A stretch of DNA of 64,000 bases. Origin: Trifolium pratense. Taxonomy: Eukaryota; Streptophyta; Magnoliopsida; Fabales; Fabaceae. Below the pieces are notes generated by a model. That model saw only the letters and a program-made list of their open reading frames with translations. It searched no databases and was not told where the DNA came from. The position numbers and the translations under genes were made by a program. Shown in pieces: positions 33,181 through 43,610 of the stretch. The stretch spans positions 42,321,362-42,385,361 of the forward strand of contig NC_060061.1 in the NCBI RefSeq assembly GCF_020283565.1, written 5' to 3'. Position 1 is the stretch's first letter. Each line of letters starts with the position of its first letter.

Positions 33181-35215
33181 TTTTTTTAGTGGTTTTTTTT
33201 TAGATTGATTGAAATCGGGTTGGCCAGCACCAATCGGGTCGGCCCAAATATTTTCCATTTAGCTCGTGCATCATTTAAAACTTTAAATTTTTCTGCAGTT
33301 ATGTTTAATAAATTATATGAATCTCTCTTACAAAAGTTTAATTTTTTTAAACAAGAGATTAATAGAAACGGAGAATATATAATATAACTCCAGCTCTTTT
33401 TTTAGTGGTTTTTTTTTAGATTGATTGAAATCGGGTTGGCCAGCACTAATCGGGTCGGCCCAAATATTTTTCATTCAGCTCGTGCATCATTTAAAACTTT
33501 AAATTTTTCTGCAGTTATGTTTAATACATTATATGAATCTCTCTTACAAAAGTTTAATTTTTTTAAACAAGAGATTAATTATTATATTATACATATTCAA
33601 CTAGTATGTTGTTAGTAATTTACCTGAAATAAGCTCATTTCTATCATCGCCGAGGCAACATCCATTTCTTCTTCATCTTTAGCCATTTCTCTGCAATGTA
33701 GAGTTTCTTTGCGCTTTAACGAGAATAACAGACACTGAACATGAAATGAATAGAAAAACGGAGAATATATAATATAACTCCCGCTCTTTTTTTAGTGTTT
33801 TTTTTTTTAGATTGATTGAAATCGGGTTGGCCAGCACTAATCGGGTCGACCCAAATATTTTTCATTCAGCTCGTGCATCATTTAAAACTTTAAATTTTTC
33901 TGCAGTTATGTTTAATACATTATATGAAACTCTCTTACAAAAGTTTAATTTTTTTAAACAAGAGATTAATTATTATATTATACATATTCAACTAGTATGT
34001 TGGTAGTAATTTACCTGAAATAAGCTCATTTCTATCATCGCCGAGGCAACATCCATTTCTTCTTCATCTTTAGCCATTTCTCTGCAATGTAGAGTTTCTT
34101 GGCGCTTTAACGAGAATAACAGACACTGAACATGAAATGAATAGAAACGGAGAATATATAATATAACTCCCGCTCTTTTTTTAGTGGTTTTTTTTTTTAG
34201 ATTGATTGAAATCGGGTTGGCCAGCACTAATCGGGTCGGCCCAAATATTTTTCATTCAGCTCGTGCATCATTTAAAACTTTAAATTTTTCTGCAGTTATG
34301 TTTAATACATTATATGAATCTCTCTTACAAAAGTTTAATTTTTGAAAACTAAGAGATTAATAGAAACGGAGAATATATAATATAACTCCCGCTCTTTTTT
34401 TAGTGGTTTTTTTTAGATTGATTGAAATCGGGTAGGCCAGCACTAATCGGGTCGGCCCAAATATTTTTCATTTAGCTCGTGCATCATTTAAAACTTTAAA
34501 TTTTTCTGCAATTATGTTTAATACATTATATGAATCTCTCTTACAAAAGTTTAATTTTTTTAAAGAAGAGATTAATTATTATATTAAACATATTCAACTA
34601 GTATGTTGTTAGTAATTTACCAGAAATAAGCTCATTTCTATCATCGCCGAGGCAACATCCATTTCTTCTTCATCTTTAGCCATTTCTCTGCAATGTAGAG
34701 TTTCTTGGTGAATAAGGTATAGTTTCTTGGCGCTTTAACGAGAATAACAGACACTGAACATGAAATGAATAGAAACGGAGAATATATAATATAACTCCCG
34801 CTCTTTTTTTAGTGGTTTTTTTTTAGATTGATTGAAATCGGGTTGGCCAGCACTAATCGGGTCGGCCCAAATATTTTTCATTCAGCTCGTGCATCATTTA
34901 AAACTTTAAATTTTTCTGCAGTTATGTTTAATACATTATATGAATCTCTCTTACAAAAGTTTAATTTTTTTAAACAAGAGATTAATTATTATATTATACA
35001 TATTCAACTAGTATGTTGTTAGTAATTTACCTGAAATAAGCTCATTTCTATCATCGTCAAGGCAACATCCATTTCTTCTTCATCTTTAGCCATTTCTCTG
35101 CAATGTAGAGTTTCTTGGCGCTTTAACGAGAATAACAGACATTGAACATGAAATGAATAGAAACGGAGAATATATAATATAACTCCCGCTCTTTTTTTAG
35201 TGGTTTTTTTTTAGA
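33181..35215. repeat. Higher-order tandem array multiplying two divergent exon-like segments
   Basis: The start of a plus-strand exon-like segment (TTGATTGAAATCGGGTTGG) recurs at 33205, 33421, 33812, 34202, 34418 and 34828, and finally at 35216. Spacings are 216, 390-391, 216, 410 and 388 bp, so short and long unit types alternate. Each unit has a plus-strand stretch reading ASFKTLNFSAVMFNTLYESL. Long units also hold, on the minus strand, the MAKDEEEMDVAS exon with its GT donor. The two segments point away from each other across about 120 bp containing ATATATAATATAACTCC. Units are nearly identical, so expansion is recent. Only the last unit joins a long coding frame (35291-36007). Confidence 0.88.
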
Positions 35216-35290
35216 TTGATTGAAATCGGGTTGGCCCAAATATTTCATTCAGCTCGTGCATCATTTAAAACTTTAAATTTTTCTGCAGTT

Positions 35291-36007
35291 ATGTTTAATA
35301 CATTATATGAATCTCTCTTACAAAAGTTTTATGAATTTTCACAAGTCATGAAGGATTGCAAGGATGAAGAAATTGTTCCAAGAGATGTCAAAGCAAGAGC
35401 CATAGAATTGGTTGAGGGCCATAAACATTTAACCTTGGGAATCAACAAGATGCCAAAGAAATATCAAATCACCATTCATCGAAAACGACTACAAGAAGCA
35501 GCAGCGTTTATCAGTCAAGTAAAAGTAGTGTTTAAAGATAACAATGAAAAATATTTTGAGTTTATACAAGTCATGATGGATTTCAAGAATAAAAAAACTG
35601 ATACATTAGGTGTCTTTGAAATGGTGATTAAGGTGTTTAAAGGACATACCGATTTACTTTTGGAATTCAACAGTTTCATGCCAGCAGGATCTCTATTATC
35701 AAAACAAGCTTCCTTAGTTCCATTGTATCATGATCATAAACAAGTTCATCAATTAGTGATAAAAGATGCATTTCTCAATAAAGTCAAACTTGTGTTTCAA
35801 GATAACATGGAAATATATTTCAAGTTTTTACAAGTCATCAATGATCATAAGGCTCAAGGAATTGACATAAGAGGTGTAGTGGCAATAGTGAAAGAGCTGT
35901 TTAAAGGGCATAAAAATTTAATTTTGGGATTCAATGCCTTCTTGCCAAAGGAATATAAAATCAAACTTATTACATTTAAGCTTCATGGTCATAATAAGAC
36001 TGGTTAG
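35291..36007 (+). CDS. Paired amphipathic helix (Sin3-like) repeat protein
   Basis: The frame is open from 35216 but its first ATG is at 35291, giving 238 residues. It contains three diverged PAH-like repeats: residues about 12-58 (FYEFSQVMKDCKDEEI, then LVEGHKHLTLGINKMP), 70-131 (FISQVKVVFKDNNEKYFEF, then VIKVFKGHTDLLLEFNSFMP) and 162-225 (FLNKVKLVFQDNMEIYFKF, then VKELFKGHKNLILGFNAFLP). The pattern F..V...F.....Y..F..V......... ..V..LF.GH..L...FN.FLP is diagnostic of PAH domains, which in Sin3 corepressors bind short helices of transcription factors. Full Sin3 proteins exceed 1,200 residues; this one lacks the HDAC-interaction region, like the short SNL-type genes common in plants. Its first ~13 residues come from the tandem array upstream. 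It could be a gene or a partial copy. Confidence 0.72.
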   Translation: MFNTLYESLLQKFYEFSQVMKDCKDEEIVPRDVKARAIELVEGHKHLTLGINKMPKKYQITIHRKRLQEAAAFISQVKVVFKDNNEKYFEFIQVMMDFKNKKTDTLGVFEMVIKVFKGHTDLLLEFNSFMPAGSLLSKQASLVPLYHDHKQVHQLVIKDAFLNKVKLVFQDNMEIYFKFLQVINDHKAQGIDIRGVVAIVKELFKGHKNLILGFNAFLPKEYKIKLITFKLHGHNKTG

Positions 36008-36156
36008 TAGTTTATGATTATTTAGTTTACTTCTTCATATGTTGATAATTTCTGCAGTTATTTACTATATGTTTGTTATCTACTCATTTTGCATGATATT
36101 GTCAGATAGATAATTATGTTTCAGAAATATATTTGATAATCATTGTCATTGTTATA

Positions 36157-37070
36157 CTAGTAATAGACCCGTGCTATCGCACGGGTCGTAACGTTACGCG
36201 TATATTTTTTTAAGTTATACTTTGCTAAGTCAACTTTCAAAAAGTAATCAAAGTACATATTCATTAATAAATGAAGTAATATGATTAATTTAGTATATAT
36301 GATTATTTGTCTCATGTATGATTTATTTAGTATATATATATATGATTATTATTTTGAGATTGTTATGAGTTCCATGAATCAGTAACATAATTTGTCTTAT
36401 GTATGATTTATTTAGTACACATGATTATTATTTTGAGATTATTATGAGTTCCATAAATCAGTAGCATAATTTGTCTCATATATATGATGTATTTAATATA
36501 TATGATTATTATTTTGAGATTGTCACGAGTTATATGAATTAGTAGCATAATTTATCTCATGCATGATTTATTTAGTATATATGATAGTTATTTTGAGATT
36601 GTTATGAATTTTATGAATGAGTAGTATAATTTGTCTCATGTATGATTTATTTAATATATATGATTGTTATTTTGAGATCGTTATGAGTTCTATGAATGAG
36701 TAGTATAATTTGTCTATGAATGAGTAGTATAATTTGTCTTGTGTATGATTTATTTAATATATATTATATCTATTTTGAAATTGTTATGAGTTCTATGAAT
36801 CAGTAGTATAATTTGTCCCATGTAAGTTTTATTTAGTATATATGAAAATTATTTTGAGATTGTTATGAGTTCTACAAATGAGTGACATAATTTGTCTCAT
36901 GTATGATTTTTTAGTATATATGATATTTTGAGATTGTTATGAGTTTTATGAATCAGTAGTATTATTTGTCCCATGTATGATTTTTTTAGTATATATAATA
37001 GTTATTTTGAGATTCTTATGAGTTTTATGAATCAGTAGCATAATTTGTCGTATATAATGGTTAATTTATT
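36157..37070 (-). mobile_element. Helitron 3' end (minus strand) with ~80-bp tandem array
   Basis: On the minus strand a perfect 9-bp stem hairpin, GACCCGTGC-loop-GCACGGGTC (36187-36166), is followed after 5 bases by CTAG (36160-36157) and then host T. This is the standard Helitron 3' terminus. Inward lies an array of about ten ~80-bp units with TTTATTTAGTATATATGAT, TTTTGAGATTGTTATGAG and CAGTAGCATAATTTGTC. The 5' end (TC on the minus strand) was not located, so the right limit is that of the array. No helicase is encoded here. Confidence 0.7.
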
Positions 37071-37626
37071 TTTTTTATGAACAACAACTTGTTCCTCGAA
37101 TCATTTAAAATTTTCATGAGCAACAATTTGTTCCCCGTATATAATAGTTAATTAAAAATTTCATCAACAATAATATGTTCTTTGTATATAATAGTTAATA
37201 ATTTTTTTTATCAACAACAACTTGTTGCCCGTATATTATAGTTAATTTAAGTTTTTCATCAGTAAATATCTTGTTCCCCTTTAATAGTTAATATACATTT
37301 TTCATCACCAACAATTTGTTCCCCGTATAAATTAGTATAGTATACTTTATATTGTGGTACGAAGGAAGTAATATCTAAAAAATTAGTATAATTAATTTTT
37401 TTTTGAGAAAAAAAAATAACTTGTTTTTATTAATTTTATTATTAAAAAATTATACTTTTGAAAGAGACTGAAAAAATTTGGTGTTAGAATTTGAATTTCA
37501 CCATTTCATGAGAATGAAAAATATTAAAATTTGAAAGAGTCTTATGAGTTAGTTTAAGGCGTAGCAGCTGGAAAGTAGGGAAGTAGCAGGTAGTGAGAAG
37601 TTTTGCTTCCAACTTTGTCTAAAGTA
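37071..37626. repeat. Short-motif repeats, non-coding
   Basis: The motif AACAACTTGTTCCCCGTATA recurs with changes four to five times (37080-37340). No gene is seen. Confidence 0.5.
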
Positions 37627-37921
37627 CTCCCTCCGGTCCTTATTATAAGGAACACTTTGAAAAAATCACACAGACCAATGAAGCACATTTAACATAGTTA
37701 TTTTCATTTAATACTCTTATAAATTTTAATTTATTCCATGTATACCCTTATTTAATTACTCTTTATTCAACTAACTTACTTATTTTTAAATTCTCTCTCA
37801 TAATAAATAAGGGCATAAGTGAAATTGAACATTTAAAACATTTGAAAATTGGTCAAAGTTTCTTATAAAAAGGACCAAATTTTTTGCCCTAAGTGTTCCT
37901 TATAAAAAGGACCAGAGGGAG
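37627..37921. mobile_element. Stowaway-type (Tc1/mariner) MITE
   Basis: Ends CTCCCTCCGGTCCTTATTAT and ATAAAAAGGACCAGAGGGAG carry the classic Stowaway terminal motif CTCCCTCCG. The element is flanked by TA on both sides (37625-37626 and 37922-37923). Length is 295 bp, non-coding. Confidence 0.92.
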
Positions 37922-38103
37922 TAGTCAGCTGCATTTAATGCATATCCCATAGGTGTAGTACTTAAAAGTCTATGACATAGCTATTAGAGTATGAGTGGTC
38001 TTTATTGTTAAGTTCCATTTTCCAAAGCTATATTATTTACTTTATTTATTTACTTATCTTTTTATAATTAATTTTAATTATAGTAGTATTTACTTTATTT
38101 ACT

Positions 38104-39353
38104 TATATCGCACGAATCGTAACATTACGCCGATATTTTAGAAGCTACACTTTGCTATTTAAAACTGGAAAAAATGCTTTTTGAAGTTAAATTTATTCGA
38201 TCTATATTACTATAAATCAACAACATGAATTGAGTATCTATACCTATATATAATGAGAATACAAAAAAATTGGTGTGTACTTTTCATAAAACCAACAATA
38301 CATGTGTTTTTTTTTCTAGCACCAATAATCTTTTATTAACAAATTCACCATAACATAAGACATATTTTTTTTCTTTTTTTTAGCAGCAAAAATATTTTAT
38401 TAACAAATTCATCATAACATAAGACATGTATTTTTTTACATAAAATTACATAATTGAAAATATGGATCACACTGACTTACTGCTAGTATATGATAGTTAT
38501 TTTGAAATTATCATTTCTATGAATAAGTAACATAATTTGTTCCAAGTATGATTTATTTAATATATATGATAGTTTTTTTTGAAATTTTTGCGAGTTTTAT
38601 GAATCAGTGACATAATTTGTCCCATGTATCATTTATTTAGTATATGTGGTAGATATTTTGGATTTGTCGTCAATTTTATGACGCAGTAGTATAATTTATC
38701 CCATATATGAATTGTTTAATATATATGATAATTATTTTGAAATTTTTGCCGATTCTATGAATAAGTAGCATTATTTGTCCCAAGTATGATTTATTTAGTA
38801 CATGTGATAGTTATTTTGAAAATGTTGTCAATTCTATGTATAAATGTCATAATTTGTTTTATATATGATTTATTTAATATATATGATAGTTTTTTTTTGA
38901 AATTGTTGTGAGTTTTATGAATCAGTGACATAATTTGTCTCATGTATCCTTTATTTAATATATGTGGTAGATATTTTGGAATTGTTGTCAATTATATGAC
39001 GCAGTAGTATAATCCTTATAGTGATACTTACTTTTTTAAACTGCAGCCTAATATTTTATCTCTCTAGTCTCGCCTCCTTACATGTTTGTTATTGTTATTC
39101 TTCTTATTATTTTTCTTCTTCTTTCAAATCTAACACTCTAGATCTGGATTTATAAAAAAAAATAAAAAAATCTCATATCTGGGCAAGCCATTTCTATCTT
39201 TTTGTTGTTGCACCTTTGCATCGAATCGACCCAGCTGCCACTAAATCACAAAGCATAGATTAAAAGAAATAACGAACAATAGTATAATTAAATATTTTGG
39301 AATTGATGTCAATTCTATGAAGCAGTAGTATAATTTTTCCCATGTATGACTTG

Positions 39354-39360
<7 letters not shown>
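38104..39360 (-). repeat. Second, decayed Helitron end with ~80-bp array
   Basis: TATCGCACGAATCGTAACATTACGCC at about 38107 repeats, with changes, the region inside the Helitron end at 36177-36199, but the hairpin is lost. Array units of the same ~80-bp family follow at 38480-39012 and 39295-39360. Their context is cut by the two elements from 39398 and resumes at 43470. Confidence 0.6.
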
Positions 39361-39397
<37 letters not shown>

Positions 39398-39399
<2 letters not shown>

Positions 39400-41458
39400 G
39401 GTTTTCTAACTTAGACCCTAGTTAGGTCTAAGTTAGCAAGGTGCACCTTTTGAGTTGGACCAAAATACTCATTCTTTTAATTTTTGAAAGAATAGAGCAA
39501 CAGGGGCATTTCTGTAATTTTACATAAAAAAAAAAATAATGACACGCGCCCCCACCTTCTTAAAAATTAATAGACGTGGATCCAGTGTCGCGCGCGTACG
39601 GAAGGACCATGGTTACAGACCGTTGATTTCCATCAGACAGCCAAGATGTGATCTCATTAAGGCTGTCTGATTGATCAGACAGCCCAGATCATCCTACCAT
39701 CTTGTCTGCGCCACACTAGATTATAAGCTGGAGAGAGAAAATTTTACTTTTGAAAAAGGCAGCCACGTGTCAGCATATGAATGGGTCTGCGTGATTTTTT
39801 CCATTTTATGCTTTAAACTCGATTATTTCGTCGTAAATTAATTTTTTATTTTTTAATTTTTATACCAAAATTCATAATTTTTTTTTCTCTACAAATAGAG
39901 ACTTGGTTTGTTTGATTTGGACACCGAAAAAAAAACGCAATTTTTCACTACTTTAAACTCGATTATTTCGTCGTAAATTAATTTTTTATTTTTTATTTTT
40001 TATACCAAAATTCATAATTTTTTTTTCTCTACAAATAGAGATTTGGTTCGTTCGATTTGGACACCGAAAAAAAAAAACGCAATTTTTCACTACCTTAAAT
40101 GAGATAAAACGATAATTAAAAACTAATGTTTGCTTCTGAAACCATTTATCTGGTACAATGGTTTCAGAGAGTTGTAATCTGAAACCATTTTGCTGGTAGA
40201 ATGGTTTCAGTAAGTTGATTATTAGTTATTTGCTTCTGAAACCATTTAGCTTGTAGAATGGTTGCACATAGTTGTATTCTGAAACCATTTTACTGGTAGA
40301 ATGGTTTCAGTGAGTAATTTATTAATTGTGTTTGCTTCTGAAACCATTTATCTGGTACAATGGTTTCAGAGAGTTGTAATCTGAAACCATTTTGCTGGTA
40401 GAATGGTTTCAGTAAGTTGATTATTAGTTATTTGCTTCTGAAACCATTTAGCTTGTAGAATGGTTGCACATAGTTGTATTCTGAAACCATTTTACTGGTA
40501 GAATGGTTTCAGTGAGTAATTTATTAATTGTGTTTGCTTCTGAAACCATTTATCTGGTACAATGGTTTCAGAGAGTTGTAATCTGAAACCATTTTGCTGG
40601 TAGAATGGTTTCAGTAAGTTGATTATTAGTTATTTGCTTCTGAAACCATTTAGCTTGTAGAATGGTTGCACATAGTTGTACTCTGAAACCATTTTACTGG
40701 TAGAATGGTTTCAGTGAGTAATTTATTAATTGTGTTTGCTTCTGAAACCATTTATCTGGTACAATGGTTTCAGAGAGTTGTAATCTGAAACCATTTTCCT
40801 GGTAGGATGGTTTCAGTAAGTTGATTATTAGTTATTTGATGAGATTAAGGTAGTGAAAAATTGGGTTTTTTTTTTCTGTGTCCAAATCAAACGAACCAAG
40901 TCTCTATTTGTAGAGAAAAAAAAATTATGAATTTTGGTATAAAAAATAAAAAATAAAAAATTAATTTACGACGAAATAATCGAGTTTAAAGTAGTGAAAA
41001 ATCGCGTTTTTTTTTCGGTGTCCAAATCAAACGAACCAAGTCTCTATTTGTAGAGAAAAAAAAATTATGAATTTTGGTATAAAAATTAAAAAATAAAAAA
41101 TTAATTTACGACGAAATAATCGAGTTTAAAGTATTAAATGAAAAAAAATTAACGCAGCCAATGAAAGAGTGACACGTGGCCTGCCTTTTTAAAAAGGCTT
41201 CTCTCTCCGCGATTGGGCTTCAGCCACTCGCGCCTGTCGGCGCGTGTGGTACACGCGCTTTGGTTTTGGCAAATAACAGCGTGACACGTGTCCTGGGGGG
41301 GGGAAAAAGAAGTGGGGGCGCGCGTACTGTTGCATAAAATTACAGAAATGCCCCTGTTGCTCTATTCTTCCAAAAAATTAAAAAATGTGTATTTTTGTCC
41401 AACTCAAAAGGTGCACCTTGCTAATTTAGACCCAACTGGGTCTAAATTAGCAGCCCCC
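39398..41458. mobile_element. Foldback-type element A with palindromic ends and hairpin array
   Basis: This 2,061-bp element begins GGGGTTTTCTAACTTAGACC and ends GGGTCTAAATTAGCAGCCCCC. The two ends are inverted repeats of each other over about 60 bp (through AAGGTGCACCTTTT), and each end is also a perfect palindrome by itself: 12-bp arms at 39406-39436 and 13-bp arms at 41421-41450. Inside are a ~140-bp module (TTTAAACTCGATTATTTCG...) twice in direct order on the left (39812-40095) and twice inverted on the right (40845-41130). In the middle is an array of hairpins (40136-40816). Flanks are TA repeats, so a TA target duplication is possible. No protein of any length is encoded; the small open frames are repeat translations. 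Superfamily not assigned. Confidence 0.85.
40136..40816. repeat. Array of 14 short hairpins (202-bp higher-order unit)
   Basis: Each hairpin is CTGAAACCATT, a loop of about 10, then AATGGTTTCAG (11-bp stem). Four hairpins with different loops make a 202-bp unit starting at 40136, 40338, 40540 and 40742. The last unit has two hairpins. One hairpin per unit has a mismatch (GGTTGCA). Confidence 0.93.
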
Positions 41459-41470
41459 TATATATATATA

Positions 41471-43451
41471 GGGGTTTTCTAACTTAGACCCTAGTTAGGT
41501 CTAAGTTAGCAAGGTGCACCTTTTCAATTGGACCAAAATACCATTCTTTTAATTTTTGAAAGAATAGAGCAACAGGGGCATTTCTGTAATTTTACATAAA
41601 AAAAAATAATGACACGCGCCCCCACCTTCTTAAAAATTAATAGACGTGGATCCAGTGTCGCGCGCGTACGGAAGGACCATGGTTACAGACCGTTGATTTC
41701 CATCAGACAGCCAAGATGTGATCTCATTAAGGCTGTCTGATTGATCAGACAGCCCAGATCATCCTACCATCCTGTCTGCGCCACACTAGATTATAAGCTG
41801 GAGAGAGAAAATTTTACTTTTGAAAAAGGCAGCCACGTGTCAGCATATGACTGGGTCTGCCTGATTTTTTCCATTTTATGCTTTAAACTCGATTATTTCG
41901 TCGTAAATTAATTTTTTATTTTTTAATTTTTATACCAAAATTCATAATTTTTTTTTCTCTACAAATAGAGACTTGGTTTGTTTGATTTGGACACCGAAAA
42001 AAAAAACGCAATTTTTCACTACTTTAAACTCGATTATTTCGTCGTAAATTAATTTTTTTTTTTTTATTTTTTATACCAAAATTCATAATTTTTTTTTTCC
42101 TACAAATAGAGATTTGGTTCGTTCGATTTGGACACCGAAAAAAAAAACGCAATTTTTCACTACCTTAATCTCATTTTATTGTTTACTAAATACGTTACGT
42201 GTGTGTTCTAAACTCAACCAACCCACTGAAACCATTATACCAGGAAAATAGTAGATAATATTCTGGAACTTTTGGTATATTTTATGAAATTTTTGGAGAC
42301 CTGAAACTATTTTTAGTTAATTAAATGAGATAAAACGATAATTAAAAACTAATGTTTGCTTCTGAAACGATTTATCTGGTACAATGGTTTCAGAGAGTTG
42401 TAATCTGAAACCATTTTGTTGGTAGAATGGTTTCAGTAAGTTGATTATTAGTTATTTGCTTCTGAAACCATTTAGCTTGTAGAATGGTTGCACATAGTTG
42501 TATTCTGAAACCATTTTACTGGTAGAATGGTTTCAGTGAGTAATTTATTAATTGTGTTTGCTTCTGAAACCATTTATCTGGTACAATGGTTTCAGAGAGT
42601 TGTAATCTGAAACCATTTTGCTGGTAGAATGGTTTCAGTAAGTAGATTATTAGTTATTTGCTTCTGAAACCATTTACCTTGTAGAATGGTTGCACATAGT
42701 TGTATTCTGAAACCATTTTACTGGTAGAATGGTTTCAGTGAGTAATTATTTAATTGTGTTTGCTTCTGAAACCATTTATCTGGTAGAATGGTTTCAGAGA
42801 GTTGTAAACTGAAACCATTTTGCTGGTAAAATGGTTTCAGTAAGTTGATTATTAGTTATTTGATGAGATTAAGGTAGTGAAAAATTGAGTTTTTTGTTTC
42901 TGTGTCCAAATCAAACGAACCAAGTCTCTATTTGAAGAGAAAAAAAAATTATGAATTTTGGTATAAAAAATAAAAAATAAAAAATTAATTTACGACGAAA
43001 TAATCGAGTTTAAAGTAGTGAAAAATTGTGTTTTTTTTTCGGTGTCCAAATCAAACAAACCAAGTCTCTATTTGTAGAGAAAAAAAAATTATGAATTTTG
43101 GTATAAAAATTAAAAAATAAAAAATTAATTTACGACGAAATAATCGAGTTTAAAGTATAAAATGGAAAAAAATAGGCGAGCCACCAGGAAGTGACACGTG
43201 TCCCATGCAATGCAAAAAAATTTCTCACTCCCCCCGCGCGTGTGTTGCACGCGCCTGTTTTTTGTGGCTTACAGCTTGCCACGTGTCCTGGGGGTGGGAA
43301 AAGAAATGGGGTGCGTGTGAAATAGAGGAAAATTACAGAAGTGCCCCTTTTGCTTTATTGTTTCAAAAATTAAAAAAATGGATATTTTTGTCCAACTCAA
43401 AAGGTGCACCTTGCTAATTTAGACCCAACTGGGTCTAAATTAGCAGCCCCC
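41471..43451. mobile_element. Foldback-type element B, head-to-tail with A
   Basis: Same ends and layout as element A, separated from it by 12 bp of TA repeat. Terminal palindromes are at 41479-41509 and 43414-43443. It has one 202-bp hairpin unit fewer than A but an extra segment of about 180 bp (42168-42345) absent from A. That segment includes a CTGAAACCATTATACCAGG half-site. Sequence identity to A is very high by eye on the left half and lower near the right end (43160-43330), where the GC-rich strips differ. Non-coding. Confidence 0.85.
42362..42840. repeat. Array of 10 short hairpins in element B
   Basis: Units start at 42362, 42564 and 42766, again exactly 202 bp apart, with two hairpins in the last unit. 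Confidence 0.92.
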
Positions 43452-43469
43452 ATATATATATATATATAT

Positions 43470-43610
43470 ATGATAATTATTTTGAAATTTTTGTCAGTTC
43501 TATGAATAAGTAGCATTATTTGTCCCATGTATGATTTATTTAGTATATGTGATAGTTATTTTGAAATTGTTAGTTCTATGAAGAAGCATAATATGTCCGA
43601 TGTAAGAAAG
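43470..43610 (-). repeat. Remainder of the interrupted ~80-bp array
   Basis: TATGATAATTATTTTGAAAT and the following GTCCCATGTATGATTTATTT continue the array cut at about 39360. Elements A and B therefore inserted into a TA-rich part of a repeat unit. Confidence 0.75.

Noticed and set aside
33205..35022. Repeated 60-64-residue frames (ASFKTLNFSAVMFN)
   Set aside because: They start at TTG, are cut off by the repeat structure, and are best seen as amplified exon pieces, not separate genes.
40136..40816. CRISPR-like array of regular repeats
   Set aside because: The repeats are hairpins in exact 202-bp higher-order units with non-unique spacers, within a plant transposon. There are no cas genes.
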